The translations under genes were made by a program, and so were the position numbers. This document shows positions 34,864 to 45,867 of a stretch of 64,000 bases of DNA, piece after piece. Origin of the DNA: Cristatella mucedo (Eukaryota; Bryozoa; Phylactolaemata; Cristatellidae). Numbering within the stretch: the first letter of the stretch is position 1; every line of letters starts with the position of its first letter. The stretch spans positions 170,001-234,000 of the forward strand of contig WPIO01000015.1 in NCBI GenBank assembly GCA_009760855.2, in the 5' to 3' direction. The notes under the pieces are model-generated. The model was given only the letters and a program-made list of their open reading frames with translations. It made no database searches and was not told the origin of the DNA.

Positions 34864-35120
34864 GCGCTCTGTGCGACAAGGACGTGGCCTGGTCGCTGAT
34901 GGGCGATCACGTGGCCACCTCGTCGGCGTTCGGAGACAACTATGCCGTCTTTTGGCTAAACATTGCTGGGTTTCATGGTCAAGAGAGCACCGAAGACGGG
35001 CAGGTGCACGAGGTCGCCCGTGTCACGTTCGTTTTCCAGCTGGACTGCGACGATGGCGACGTCGCTGCTGCCGCCGGTTCGGCAGGGGCAGCACCTCGCT
35101 GCTCACTGATGTTCCTAAAG
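34864..35120 (+). CDS. ELAPOR: ELAPOR-like exon 10
   Basis: Residues 420-505. The acceptor is CTCGTTGCAG and the donor GTGTGG (weak). The first GC joins G of exon 9 to give Gly. It encodes WSLMGDHVATSSAFGDNY, VFWLNIAGF, EVARVTFVFQLDC and CSLMFLK. The family pattern is W-E-V-A-G-D-H-I-Y-x-A-x-G-x-x-D-N-D-F, then a hydrophobic strand, then E-V-A-R-I-T-F-V-F-E-x-x-C. The stretch after LDC (DDGDVAAAAGSAGAAPRC) is longer and more alanine-rich than in vertebrates, a likely lineage-specific loop between two cysteines. Phase 1 in, phase 0 out. Confidence 0.94.
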
Positions 35121-36647
35121 GTGTGGCCCCCCCCCCCCGCCTGCCTGGCGACTAGCTCTTGCATTTCGGCATCTCCCCGTCTTCCGTTCGGTCGTCCGTA
35201 CGCATTATGCAATCTGCTCGATTAGCTAGTGTGTCGTGGGCATAGTGCAGGCGTCTGCAGCGCCCCTCTGGTGCTTGTAGATGTGTGCCTGTAGACGCTT
35301 GTAGATGCGTGCCTGCCTCTCAGCATGCCGCTGTAGCTGCCCCGGAGTGCAATCGATTCGGTCGTAATCGTCGGGGTCTGTTTGCGGCCGTGCAACGATG
35401 CCGCACTTGCCTGCATCATGCTTGCTTTGGTTGCTGGCACTCGCTTAGGCACCTGCTTCCCTGGAATAGGGATTAGGCAAGGGTTCAGGCAAGCCACGAT
35501 CCAGATCGTTAGTCCTGCAGCAGGCAATCCTGTGTTCTCCCTCTGCATGCAGGATGGTAGCTGCCAGAGCTGTCTGCCATCTATACAGGCCTGTAAACGT
35601 GGCTACTGAATCAGCCGATCTGTACTTTTTTGCTGCTCGTGCATTCAATTCCCCCCCCCCACCGAACCGACCCCGGAGTTTGCCAGAAGTCTGATCAGTT
35701 TTGCCGTGGCTCAGTTTTGCCTGCGGTCTGGAGCAGCAAGCAATAGAGGGATTGGCATTGAAGATGGCAGGTAAAAGCATTAGAAAATTAGGAAAAAGAC
35801 TACTAATGCTCGTGTTTATTTTGGCCACCCTCGTTTTTTGTCGGATCTGCTAACTGTAAGCCACAGAGATCTAGGAGCCCTGTGACCTTCAGCGGAGTCA
35901 GACACAGCTGCTCGATGGATCTGGGACTGGCAGTTTAGCTGTAAATATCCATGCTTTTGCTGATGTCGGTGAAGGAGGCTATACTCAATCAGGTGGCTGA
36001 TGGCACAGCTGGTGCCTTGGCCTGTGGCCGATCCTCGAAGAGCATCAGCTGCTGCCCCAAACTGCAGTCTGCTTTTTCTTTACTCCACAGCAGCAGCTGA
36101 CTGTGGCCTGCACTACTGCCCCAACTGAAGCAAACGTTGAATGAAGGCTGAGGTGCCTTGCCCGTTTCGGCTACAGGTATTGAAATTGACGTCTGACTGC
36201 TATACCCCCCCCTCTTCCATGGTGCCTGAATGGTCTGCCAGAGCTTTGGTTGGCTGTTTTCAAGTTGGGCGGTCCTGGCTTGGCACCTGCACCTCACGTG
36301 ATCTCTGACTGAGGCCTCCACCTCCTGCTGGACAGCTGCCAGTTCGGCAGTGGTCTGATCAGGCTTCATGCTAGCACGCAGCATTGCTTGCCCAACAGAA
36401 ACTGATACAGCCCCAGGCAACGCTTGCATCAGGATGCCAGTCGGGCGATTACAGGGTTTTGCTACCGATATTGAAGTCAGGAGTCAGTCCTCTCCCCCTC
36501 CTCATCCTGACCCCTAAAGACCTGTATTTTGACATGGCATATAGGCAACAAACAGCAGACATGCCAGAGTAGTCTTACTGCAAACGTCGGAGTATTTGCT
36601 GGTTCAAACTGAACCAGTCGAATCACTACCAAGCTAGTTTTGTTCTT

Positions 36648-37035
36648 AGCAGGTCTAAATGTTGGTTTTTGTCCTAGTCGTAGGCAAGAGACCGGCCTGG
36701 CCAGTCACGTGGACAGGGAATTGCATGCCCTGATAATACATGTGCCAATCTTTCAAGTAGGGCATCGTGATCAGTAGTGCCAAACGCAGCTGACATGTTG
36801 AGCAAGACCAGGCAGTGACATTGTCATCATCGTTCCTGCTCAGTGTGTCGTTGGTCACACAGAGGAGAGTGGTTTCAGTGGAGTGGTGTCTCTTGAATCC
36901 CGACTGAAATTTCTCTGCCATTTCATGTTTGTCAATGAGTTCCACAAGCTGCTTGGTAACAATCTTTTTAAGAATCTTAGACCATAAAGGAAGAAGGTAG
37001 GCTGGGCTATTGTTTGCAGGACTCTTAATCCAATC
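36648..37035 (-). mobile_element. LINE reverse-transcriptase fragment
   Basis: On the minus strand it encodes LVELIDKHEMAEKFQSGFKR, then HHSTETTLLCVTNDTLSR. This is the QSGFRxxxSTETALLxVxNDL segment before box A of CR1-like reverse transcriptases. A frameshift follows, and no catalytic box is seen. Confidence 0.8.
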
Positions 37036-37377
37036 AGGGCCCTTTTCTGCATGTGAACCTGCGTGCGCGTGTTGTTAGCGTGAGTGTATGTGCGTGCATA
37101 CACCCACGTGTGCACACATGTGGACGTAGTGCATGTGTGTAAATGCAGTCGGATGGGTTGCTGGGCTGCTGTATTTGGTTCTGTTTATTGCTTGCTGTTG
37201 CAGAGCAGCATATGCACCCGCGTGTAAACATCTCTATATGTGATTCACAAAGCCACAATGACTAAGTGTTACTCAAAGTCTGCGCTGTTTTGATGCACAA
37301 CGGGAGTCAACGGACTTAATGTCACAAAATTTAGTGTAACACAAAGAAAGTGAAAGGCAGAGGCCTGGTCAAAAGGT

Positions 37378-37487
37378 CAAAGGCTAAGGAAGAATGCTTC
37401 GTTTGAAGCATATGTAAAGTGCATGAAAAGAGATTTGGTTCTCGTAGGGTGCTGTGAATATATCGTATTGTTATTATTATCATTAAG
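37378..37487 (+). mobile_element. LINE A-type tail
   Basis: GTAAAGTGCATGAAAAGAGA, then TTGGTTCTCGTAGGGTGCTG and (TTA)n. A divergent family A tail without coding sequence, abutting a minus-strand B fragment. Confidence 0.65.
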
Positions 37488-37790
37488 CAGAAGCGTATGG
37501 TGGCTGGGAAGGTTGAGCCAGAGTCCTCAGCAGCAGAGATGTCGGAGCCTGCGAATTGGGGAAGTGAGCTCCACTGCCTAGGATTTGCAGAGCACAAGCA
37601 TCTGTTGCCAATGGTCTTTAAGTGGAAGAATGGTACATGTAATTTTTTGTCCCCAGAGGACCAGAATGTACGAGGAGGCTGAAAACGGTGCCTCAATATA
37701 GCAGCTGTAGATATGGAGCCAAGCCATGGCGTGACTCGTGGATCAAGGTAAAAAAATTTTGTTTCATATCTGATCAACCGGAAGCCATCG
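37488..37790 (-). mobile_element. LINE family B fragment
   Basis: On the minus strand it encodes KLHVPFFHLKTIGNRCLCSA, then WSSLPQFAGSDISAAEDSGS. This matches the NKLAVPFLRLKTVGDRSFSS/LWNSLPQFL segment of family B. Confidence 0.75.
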
Positions 37791-38031
37791 TTAATGCTAG
37801 CAGCTGCACTCGTGCCAGTATTTGTGAATGCAGTCCTGAAGGCTGCGTCTTGGTGACGAAATGGCACCAAAGCTGCTGGCGAACACTTCTTGCCCTCTGT
37901 TGATCATCTGTTGGTCAAGCGTAGCTGCGTAAGATAGGATGCTTTGTGCTGAAGGTGAACACAAGCAGGAGCACTGAGAGCACCACGTGTGCTCCACGGC
38001 AGAAGAATCCAGAGAAAGAGGTCCCTTTCGG

Positions 38032-38035
<4 letters not shown>

Positions 38036-38126
<91 letters not shown>
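38036..38126 (+). repeat. (GA)n array, about 91 bp
   Basis: Perfect GA dinucleotides just before a minus-strand SINE1. Frames over it are artefacts. Confidence 0.97.
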
Positions 38127-38130
<4 letters not shown>

Positions 38131-38165
38131 AATCTTTGGTGAGCAAGAGTTGCTTTTAATAATAC

Positions 38166-38334
38166 TGGCTGATTAAACAGCCTCTTTTTTGTATAGCGAT
38201 AGAAGAGCCTTTACGGCTATCACCACCGCTTGCAGTGGCGACAAAGGATCGCCCACCGCAGGATTCGAACTCACGACCTCGGGGCCGATGCCCTGAAAAG
38301 CAACCGCCTTACCTAGTGAGCCATTACGGCCCAC
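38166..38334 (-). mobile_element. SINE1 copy
   Basis: Minus strand: A box ATGGCTCACTAGGTAAGGCG, B box GTCGTGAGTTCGAATCCTGC, then the palindrome region, GTGATAGCCGTAAAGGCTCT and GGCTGTTTAATCAGC. This is one of the most complete copies. Confidence 0.9.
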
Positions 38335-38422
38335 CTTTTCTCCTGCACGTTCGAAGTGAGAAGCTGCAGGCCAATGTCAACTAATGAGTGGTACACACCA
38401 GTGGGCCCAGCCTGGGTGTGTA

Positions 38423-38554
38423 ATAACAAAAGCCTACTCATATATAATTCATTTATATATATATATATAATACATATAAACAATATATTAAATATATATA
38501 TATATATATGTATATGTATATATATAAATGAATTATATAACAAAAGCCAACTCA
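38423..38554. mobile_element. AT-rich palindromic insert with 18-bp direct repeats
   Basis: ATAACAAAAGCCTACTCA at 38423-38440 is repeated as ATAACAAAAGCCAACTCA at 38537-38554, one mismatch. Between them lie about 96 bp of (TA)-rich sequence whose ends are inverted (ATAATTCATTTATATAT at the left, ATATATAAATGAATTAT at the right). The layout resembles a small foldback or MITE-like insertion, but expansion of a duplicated microsatellite is also possible. Confidence 0.6.
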
Positions 38555-39181
38555 GAGGGCAAGGTCGCACTGTGACTGCCGACTTTTCGAGTTCGATTTT
38601 TAATTTGCTACAGAATGGCTGGCCTACGGCTTTTCTTAGACCGCACATGCATGCATGTTGTGCTTGCAAAGATCAGATTGAGCTGACCCTAGCTGACTGG
38701 CCAGCCATGACAGCAGCATGCCAGGCTGGTGCTTGTGCTGCTTTGCCACCACTGCTGGTGTCCGTCAACGTGCCAATTTCGCGCCGATCGCCTACCATCC
38801 TGGCATTGATGCAGGCATCGATCCAGCCACGAACCGTTTCGGTTGCCGCCCCTCTGCACTGTGATCGAGATGCGCCTGCCTGGCAATGATGAGCTCCCCT
38901 AGTATGATGAGGCAATCATGCTGTGTGCCTTTGATAAACGCATCATCAACCAGGCACAATGCACATGCTGCTCAAGCAATTGCCCCAGCAGTGCAGGAGA
39001 CACTGGGAGCAGTAGTTGCGAGAGAAATCATGCTCTTAAATCTCAAGACTGCGAAATGTGCGCTCGCAGGTAAGATCCGTGTGAGCACTTGCTCACCGGA
39101 AGTCGATCGTTTTTGCATTTGTCAATGGTCCCGGGCCTATCCGGCAGAGATTGATGGGAGGTATAGTCAGCGATTCGCCTG

Positions 39182-40141
39182 TTATTTGGCTATTTGGCCA
39201 GTACACTGATGCACTCCTGCCAAGGAGTAAGCCAGGTGGCTGCTGCTGCAGTGCATTCCACGTGCCTGCTCCTGCTCTACGAGACCCCTGACCCTGCACC
39301 CTACCCTCACCCTCTCCCCACACGCACGACCTTCGGCCATAAGTAATGCTTCTAATGAAGTCATTAACTTCACAGCTTGCAAATAGACCTTGTGCTTGTG
39401 CCTGGTCGATGTATGAGCCTTAAACAAAGATAGGGCTTTGCTGCACTGTTGCCAGAACGAACCGGGCTGCACGGATAACAAAAGACTGTAGCAGCCTGAT
39501 TTGCTAGTCAGCAGCCATTGCTTAGCGGCATAAATATTTATGCCTGGCATTGTTCTTGCAGCGGTAAACATTTGGTGTGTACGTGTGAAAGCTTTAGTCG
39601 ACTGCCATGTTGGTTGCTGTGATTTTAACAGTGCGCTGTGCTCGCCTGCTCGCGAATCGTCGTCGTCGCCATGACAGCGACAGTGAGAAAGTGCTACCGT
39701 TCGTCCAAGTGTTCGGCCATGATGAGACTTATCCGTCTGGGATGTATGAATTGATGCGCTACCAGTGATACCGTGCTCGCACGAAGCAGAGTACCGTCTT
39801 TTCTTGTTTGCTTCCGCACGAAGCAAAGGACCTTCGAAAGAGAGAAAGAAAGAGAAATGAGCATGCTCGCTGAGCAGCGGTCGGACTTGGCAGGGCGATG
39901 ATGACCTGCCGCTATACTGCTCACCTGTTTTTGCGCTCCATCCGACCTCTTGTACTCGCCTGAGCACCTCACATTTTCTCGAGCCATCGTAGCGGAGCAG
40001 TGTGCTATGCCCACTCCAGGATTTTGGCCGGTACATAAATGCCTCTACTGGTTTTGAGCCTTCAGCTGGCGGTTCAGACCCTTCTCCCTGCCTGCAGCCA
40101 TTTAGCATAGAATAATTTGTAATTTTAGAAATTGATAACAC
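39182..40141 (-). CDS. Unrecognised antisense ORF, 319 codons, doubtful
   Basis: This is the longest open frame in the window not explained by a repeat or by the ELAPOR exons. It runs antisense within intron 10. I recognise no domain, signal peptide or membrane segment; the product is basic, with histidine- and serine-rich stretches. At about 50% GC a random stop-free run of this length is unlikely, but many frames were screened and composition is uneven. No splice or promoter evidence was found. It may be an unrecognised mobile element frame or chance. Confidence 0.15.
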   Translation of the reverse strand: MLSISKITNYSMLNGCRQGEGSEPPAEGSKPVEAFMYRPKSWSGHSTLLRYDGSRKCEVLRRVQEVGWSAKTGEQYSGRSSSPCQVRPLLSEHAHFSFFLSFEGPLLRAEANKKRRYSASCEHGITGSASIHTSQTDKSHHGRTLGRTVALSHCRCHGDDDDSRAGEHSALLKSQQPTWQSTKAFTRTHQMFTAARTMPGINIYAAKQWLLTSKSGCYSLLLSVQPGSFWQQCSKALSLFKAHTSTRHKHKVYLQAVKLMTSLEALLMAEGRACGERVRVGCRVRGLVEQEQARGMHCSSSHLAYSLAGVHQCTGQIAK

Positions 40142-40149
40142 GTTTGTGT

Positions 40150-40196
40150 TATAAAAAAAACCTCTGTAGACTTAATCTCTTCCCGGGCATTTACCT
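40150..40196 (-). mobile_element. Degraded LINE A tail
   Basis: ACTTAATCTCTTCCCGGGCATTTAC resembles the minus-strand family A tail (AACTTAATCTCTTTCTAGGCGCTTTAC). No more than the tail is visible. Confidence 0.4.
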
Positions 40197-40523
40197 TAGG
40201 CTTCCACCTATACGTGTGCACGCAGTCACGCTCGAACGCTTGCAGGGACTCTTGCACACGCCGCCCCGCATGCGTGCAACTCGCACAGACCCTTCCTGCT
40301 TACGAGGTATGCATGCCTATGCTGGCCTGCGGCCAGTCTGTTTCGCGCCCGACAGATATCATCTAGTGCCTAGCAGGATGAACGGTAAACATTGGCTTAG
40401 CTCTGTCTAAACCTGTGCCATGGCCAGTTTGTGCTGCCTGGCAGCAGGGCCACTGTGCAGGAAGCAAGCTTTCGAAAATGCTTGTATCCGTACATGGTGG
40501 TGATGCTGCATTTCACTGCCTAG

Positions 40524-40810
40524 CAACAAGACGGCGAAGAAGTCGTGCAGATAGAGAAGTGGCAAGGCAGAAAATCCAAGCAGCCATACGTCTTCAGCGT
40601 GACGCGCACCGACGCCGTCACGTTCATGTGGGTCTTCAGCAGGACCGGCGGCAGCTCTTCACCGGCGACGACTTTGGGCTGGTCGTCGCCACGAGACAAC
40701 GTTGCGAGGATCTTTTCCGTCGACGTCACGAACACGCTGGGCGGAGGTGCCGTCGGCTGCGAGGAATGCCCGCTTGAAGTGGAGTCGCTGTCTAGCCAGG
40801 GCTCGTTGCG
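40524..40810 (+). CDS. ELAPOR: ELAPOR-like exon 11
   Basis: Residues 506-600 and two bases. The acceptor CACTGCCTAG was chosen over a GTGCAG 27 nt downstream because it keeps the distance from exon 10 to the conserved W equal to vertebrates (F-L-K, ten residues, then IEKW). The donor is GTAAGT. It encodes EKWQGRKSKQPYVFSV, VTFMWVFSRT, NVARIFSVDVTNTLGGGAVG and CEECPLE. The family equivalents are E-T-W-K-G-S-K-G-K-Q-S-Y-T-Y, F-T-W-A-F-Q-R-T and A-K-I-Y-S-I-N-V-T-N-V. Phase 0 in, phase 2 out. Confidence 0.94.
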
Positions 40811-40959
40811 GTAAGTGTCCTGCTGCTGCCGCCGCCACCACCACCACCACCCTGGCTCTTTGCTCTTGTATGCTCGCGCCTCGGGCACTGGCTCTGCTGC
40901 CACTGCCGCCGTACCCTGAGTGCTGCAGCCGCTCTGACTCGTGCCGACCGCCGCCGAAG

Positions 40960-41259
40960 GTGCACTCGCTGTCCCGATGGCCACTACATGGAGCGAGTGG
41001 CCAGCAACGAGTCGTCCACTTACGCTGCGTCGGCCGCCGGCTCGCCGGAGCCCGTGCTGAGCGGAGGAGGCGGCGCAAGCACGTGCCTGCCGTGCCCGTC
41101 CGGCGCGGTGCTGAAGAGCAGTTCGTCGTCGTTTGGCGCTGGCTCGTGTCGGCCGTGTGGCAGCGGCCTGCTGCCGGCCAAGAACGGCGTCACGTGCCGC
41201 AGCGACTGCACCTACTCGGCGCCCGACGGAAAACAGTTCGACTTCAGCGCCATAGCCAG
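40960..41259 (+). CDS. ELAPOR: ELAPOR-like exon 12: cysteine repeat and start of MRH-like region
   Basis: Residues 601-700 and two bases. It encodes CTRCPDGHYMERV, CLPCPSGAVLKSSSSSFG, CRPCGSGLLPAKNGVTC, DCTYSAPDG and FDFSAIA. The first two are GCC2/GCC3-type units; the D-C-x-Y/F-S and F-x-F-S-A-L/I-A signatures begin the MRH-like part of ELAPOR. The acceptor CGCCGAAG lacks a clear pyrimidine tract, but it alone keeps phase (the CTGCAG ending at 40928 does not). The donor is GTAGGC. A glycine/serine-rich insert (about 41015-41075) lengthens the first repeat compared with vertebrates. Confidence 0.92.
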
Positions 41260-41325
41260 GTAGGCACGTGCTGGCCCGTGACAGCAGTGATGTGGACACT
41301 TCGCTACTGCAGTTTGTTATTGTGA

Positions 41326-41329
<4 letters not shown>

Positions 41330-41419
<90 letters not shown>
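41330..41419 (+). repeat. (GT)n array, 90 bp
   Basis: Perfect GT dinucleotides 71 bp after the donor of exon 12. Confidence 0.97.
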
Positions 41420-41420
<1 letters not shown>

Positions 41421-42111
41421 CTTACTTTAGAGCTTGTCCAGAAACTAGTTCATGCACAACGACGCGTATTCTGAAAATATCGCACACCCGATGTAAATAG
41501 CCGGGCAAACCTCACCCTCCTTTGTTTGTATGTATGCCAAGTAGCAACGGTAGGGCTGCCTGTAGCCTGTAGCTCATGTGTAGCCTGTAGCGGTGGAGCC
41601 TGGATTTTCATCGAGGGAGGCAAGACCTGCAGAATTCTGATGTAGGCAGGGCTAGACCTGCAATTAAGGAAAAATTGTAGCACAAAATCCTTGTATTTAT
41701 TCGACGCAAACTCGGCGCATGATTGTCGAGTGGAATCGGGAAATAGTTAATACGCCTTTAGTTACTGTCCGGGCGTGGCATTGGGGGAGAGGCCTAGGTC
41801 GCTGCCCCATTTGCCCCCCCCCCTCTCTCGGGCTCTGCCGCCGCATATAGCCCAAACAGAGGCTGCACAGCGGCTTCCTTTGCCAAATAGAAAATGTATG
41901 TATGCGCCCTTGGTCTTGATAGTCGAAACCCGGGCCTGAAATATCATGAAGCAACCGGTTCATTGCTAAACGTAGAGGGGGAGGGCAATGCAGTGAAGTC
42001 GATCAGTAAACTACTAGCCAAATGTGCACACGTGCATTAGCCTAGATTGTAGTCTTTAGTATTTCGGCTGCATCGTTGTCAACGTACATCTGCGGGTGCT
42101 CCAACCTGTGT

Positions 42112-42263
42112 GGTGAGCCGTGATGGCACACTTGGTTAGGCGGATGTGACGTCGTGGGTTCGAATCCTGCGGTGGGCGATCCTTTATCGCCACTGCAAGC
42201 GGTGGTGATAGCCGTAAAGGCTCTTCTGTCGCTATACAAAAGAGGCTGTTAAATCAGCTAGTG
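42112..42263 (+). mobile_element. SINE1 copy with internal deletion
   Basis: GTGAGCCGTGATGGCACACT, then directly GACGTCGTGGGTTCGAATCC: about 20 nt between A and B boxes are missing compared with the copy at 28314. Palindrome GGGCGATCCTTTATCGCC, then GTGATAGCCGTAAAGGCTCT and GAGGCTGTTAAATCAGCTAG. Confidence 0.9.
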
Positions 42264-43787
42264 GCAGAGCCTTATCCATGGTAGCGTGAGGTGTTCCCGT
42301 GAATGAAGGTGCTTCTAAACTTGCATTCGTTGCACCAACCCCAAATGAGGATGTGAGATGCACAGCTGTGCACGTGCCTGTGTGTGCGTGCATGTGTGTG
42401 AGTGTGTGTGCGTGTGCGCATGTGTGTGCACGCCTGCACACTTAATTGTTTGCACTGGCATGGTTGTAGATACTGTATACTTGGGCCATGCAATGTTACC
42501 CTTTCCTCACCACTGGGCTTCCAATATGGTGGAGATCAAAAAAGCATACTGAATTACCACCCCTTGGAACAGTCCAAAAGAGCATTCCGGGCTGTAGTTT
42601 ACTTTTCACCAAACTGGCTGGCCTTTTCCTTTATTAGCTCCCACCTGTGGCAAGGTCAGGTTTTGGCCACTTCTTGGTTTAAACTTGGGTACGCCTCCTT
42701 GAGGGATGGAAACTCCTCTCTCGGTCATGCAATCCTTTCTCTCCCTGCCCTGCATAGTTGCATTGAATTAGAACAGCCGAATTTAGCGCAAAAGGCTGCC
42801 CTCATACTGGCAGCCCGACTTCCTGCCTCTGCGCCAGCAGCCGCCAGCAGCTCTTCCGGCCAGTGCTGACGATGGCCAGGGCTGTGCTCGCTGAAGAAAG
42901 GCAAGATGCACAGCTGCACTTGACCAGATTGTGGGGGTCATGTACCAGCTGCATTTAGCATCGAGATGACTGCTTGCAATGCCACTCTCTTTGCTCCCCT
43001 CCTGTAAGCATTTAGGAGCCATTAGTTTTAGCTAACTGGGAAACGGTGACTGTGTTAAAGCGTTTGATCCACCGAGTGCAGATCCATAGCGAAAAGTAGG
43101 GTCGATGGATCAAGCGAAAGCCATGCGTCCTGTCGGTTCCAGCTTGCTCTTGGCCATACTTCTGGCTACCCCCCCCCCCAGCTCCTCCTCAGCCCGGGCG
43201 GCCTTTGTTATCCATGGGCAAATCTGGCACGGCTGAATGACTGCGAATGTTGCTGAGCTGCCTGCAGTCGAGCGGCAGTCAAATCCTGCAAAGTGGTGGC
43301 TTACCAAGGGGGGGGGTGGGGCATATGCCGCACCCCCCCCCCCCCCGCCCCCGGGGCTGGATCAGGTGGTGCTAAAATGAGCGCCTAATACTTGTGATTT
43401 TTTTATATCACATCCAGCAAAGGGGGCGCCATCTGTGTAGTTCGTCCCCGGTTGCACAATATCCTAGGAACACCACTGCTGCGAAGAGAGCGCCAGTGGA
43501 GCTGCTGCGGTCATCCAGAAAATCTGCTATGGCATCGGCAAGAATGTCGTGGTGCTGGAGAGAAAGAGGCTTGCATGTCTAGCTTAAGAGATCCGCATGC
43601 ATTGAATCCCATGACCTCCGGCACCAGAGGCTCGAGTCCTTCTTTTAGCGACTGATGAGTTGAACCCGGCCAAAGTGGCCCGGCCGCCTGTGGCTCCGCT
43701 TTGTCGGCAGCTCTTTGTTCGGACGACAGACACGTGTCGAATTATTTGTCAGCTCCATCGAGGTTTCTGCCTGCACCCGGTCGACTG

Positions 43788-43789
<2 letters not shown>

Positions 43790-43840
<51 letters not shown>

Positions 43841-43856
43841 AGAGAGACACAGAGAG
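43790..43856 (+). repeat. (GA)n array
   Basis: About 45 bp of GA followed by GGGAGGGAGAGAGACACAG. No gene association. Confidence 0.95.
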
Positions 43857-45583
43857 CTTCCTCTGGGTTTTTCGCTCGATTCGCTTCAGCAGCCGAGTGC
43901 TAGCGATGCGTTCGATTGAGCCGTCGGCCAGTGAGGTCAAGCAGCTGGCTGAAGGAGTTGCCCCTCCACTGCTGGCCCCTCCACCCTTCACCCTGTGCTG
44001 GTGCTGTCGGGCACTGCCAGTAGTGCTACTGTACAGGTGTCTGCCGGAGCTCTGCCCGACTTTCTCAGGGGCTGCTGCTTTGCCTAGCGCTGCCTGCCGA
44101 CTCGGCTCATTGACGTCGGCTCATTGAGTTCAGTTTCAGTTCACCAGGCTGGCGGCTCAGCTCGGCTTGGGTCAGCGCCATGCTCTTACCAGGCCAGTGG
44201 TGTCTCAAAGCAGCTGGAGCAAGCTGCAAAGCTGATCACAGCATGTAGCACCCCTGATCCAATTAGCAGCCCTCTGCAAATTGGTTGCTAATGAAAGTGT
44301 TGAACTCTGACCTGTGGTTATAAATGGTTTCTTTGATATGGTGTAATTGGAGAGAAAGGATAGCAGGCATGTATAGGAAAGTTCAGTCATCCTGTCGTAG
44401 GTGCAGCAGTCCCGACGGGCCTTTGGCTCGGCGAGGTTGTTTCATTGTTGGTTAATCTCGGTCCCTGTTGCTTTATATAGTTAGTAGCCAGCCAGATTAC
44501 CCCATCTCCTCCCCCGAGCGACCAGTGCACTGCCTGCTGCCCTCACATATCTGCTACTTCCATTTTCGAGGATTGACATTCACGAACATGAAGCCTCGAT
44601 GCTTCGTGTATAGCAGTCGCACTAGCATCATCGGTAGCTCTCCTGCTGCGAGCAGTGTCTGCTGGCCTGGCACTCCTAGGGAAATGCCACTGCCGGAAGA
44701 CCTGCCGGCTCTAGTCGGTAACCCCCTAACATGCGCACGCCTGCCCATGCAAGCACGCTTGACAGAGGAGAATCTCCACCAAGGCTCGGTGTGGTGAAGC
44801 TGCAAAAAGAAAAGGAGTGCGGCCAAAAATGGGCACGCAGTCACGTGACTCTCGTCTGCATGGATGGGCAGGCTGCTAAAAGTTGAAAGATGCTCAGCTG
44901 CATATGAATGGTAGGTGCCACACTTGTGACAACGTTGGCCATGATGTGATTACAAGAGGTCATCTGGCTCGGCTCTCGCTGCAAGCGCGATGACAGGATC
45001 GATGACTCGGGTGATAGATAGCGCGCACAGATGCGCTTTACAGTGAAAGAAGTCGAAGCAGTCAGCCACATACCTGTAACTCAATGTAGCAGAGGGACAC
45101 GGAAGTTGGTGTTTGGGACATGGAATCTTGGCTCGAGCGCTCACATGGCGTGGTGCAGGTCACGGCCGTTTGCCTTCGAGCTCTGTGGGTGGCTTGTTAT
45201 TCCTTTCGTGAGCATCTGCAGCGGCCTCTCGCCTTCACTGGCGTTGGCACCGGCATGGGCACTGTGCACAGTGAGCAGCAGCAGCCGACCCGGTCCACCA
45301 TCGGTCGGCATGCATTGCCTGCCCTCGCCACTCGGTGTGCATCGAGTGGCGAACTGATTTTCGTTACCTTGCCACGCGACCGTGACTAGAGCCGGTAGAC
45401 CGGTGGCCGCGCCAGCTACGCTAGCTGGGAAAGCAACCCCCCCCCGTGGTTGTGACTTTTCTTAACCGTTGCTGCGTATCGTACCCATTTCTGGCATTGC
45501 TGAGTTTTTAGCTTGCTTTCTTTCGGTTTGGGCTATGCATTCCTTCTGCCTGCTGCCACTGTTGCTGCTCATGTCACTTCTAG

Positions 45584-45716
45584 GCCTCGGAAGTTCACTG
45601 GAAGCCAGCTGTTTGCGGGCGACGGCTCCAAATATTACCACGAGTACATGATTGCACTCTGCCCTCAAGACGACGATAAGGATCTGGTCGAGTGTGTTAA
45701 TAACATCACAACTAGG
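45584..45716 (+). CDS. ELAPOR: ELAPOR-like exon 13
   Basis: Residues 701-745. The acceptor is TCACTTCTAG and the donor GTAAGA. The first G completes Arg after exon 12. It encodes RKFTGSQLFAGDGSKYYHEY, then IALCPQ and ECVNNITTR. The family equivalent is F-T-S-K-G-L-K-Y-F-H-H-F-x-L-S-L-C, then C-T-D-N-V-T-D-L-R. NITT is a glycosylation sequon at the same place as the vertebrate NVT. Phase 2 in, phase 0 out. Confidence 0.94.
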
Positions 45717-45867
45717 GTAAGATAAATCTGAGCTGTGCCGTCTATGATTACGTTGGCTCTTGCTGCTGCTAGGTAGGTGTTGACGGTCGTTCATTTATGA
45801 AGCTTCCCGACCATTTTGGGACCTTTGCTTATGGTTCTCGGCTGCTAGCCAAGCAAGGTGCGCACTT

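Larger units (their letters stand above)
35121..40523 (+). other. Intron 10
   Basis: Contains a LINE reverse-transcriptase fragment, a LINE tail and B fragment side by side, a (GA)n array, one SINE1, the AT-rich palindromic insert and the long antisense ORF. The stretch 35121-36647 has only C-runs and a possible SINE1 tail remnant near 35545-35615. Confidence 0.7.
41260..45583 (+). other. Intron 12
   Basis: Contains a GT array, one SINE1, a GT-rich patch at 42370-42440, poly-C/poly-G runs near 43170, 43310 and 43335, and a GA array. The stretches 42446-43789 and 43857-45583 show nothing recognisable. Confidence 0.65.

Noticed and set aside
40550-40810. Alternative exon 11 start at GTGCAG/ATAGAG
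   Set aside because: It would shorten the segment by nine residues relative to the family and has a poor pyrimidine tract; the TAG acceptor at 40523 fits better.
42358-42445. GT/CA-rich patch as a coding Cys/Val repeat
   Set aside because: Low-complexity imperfect microsatellite; no independent coding signal.
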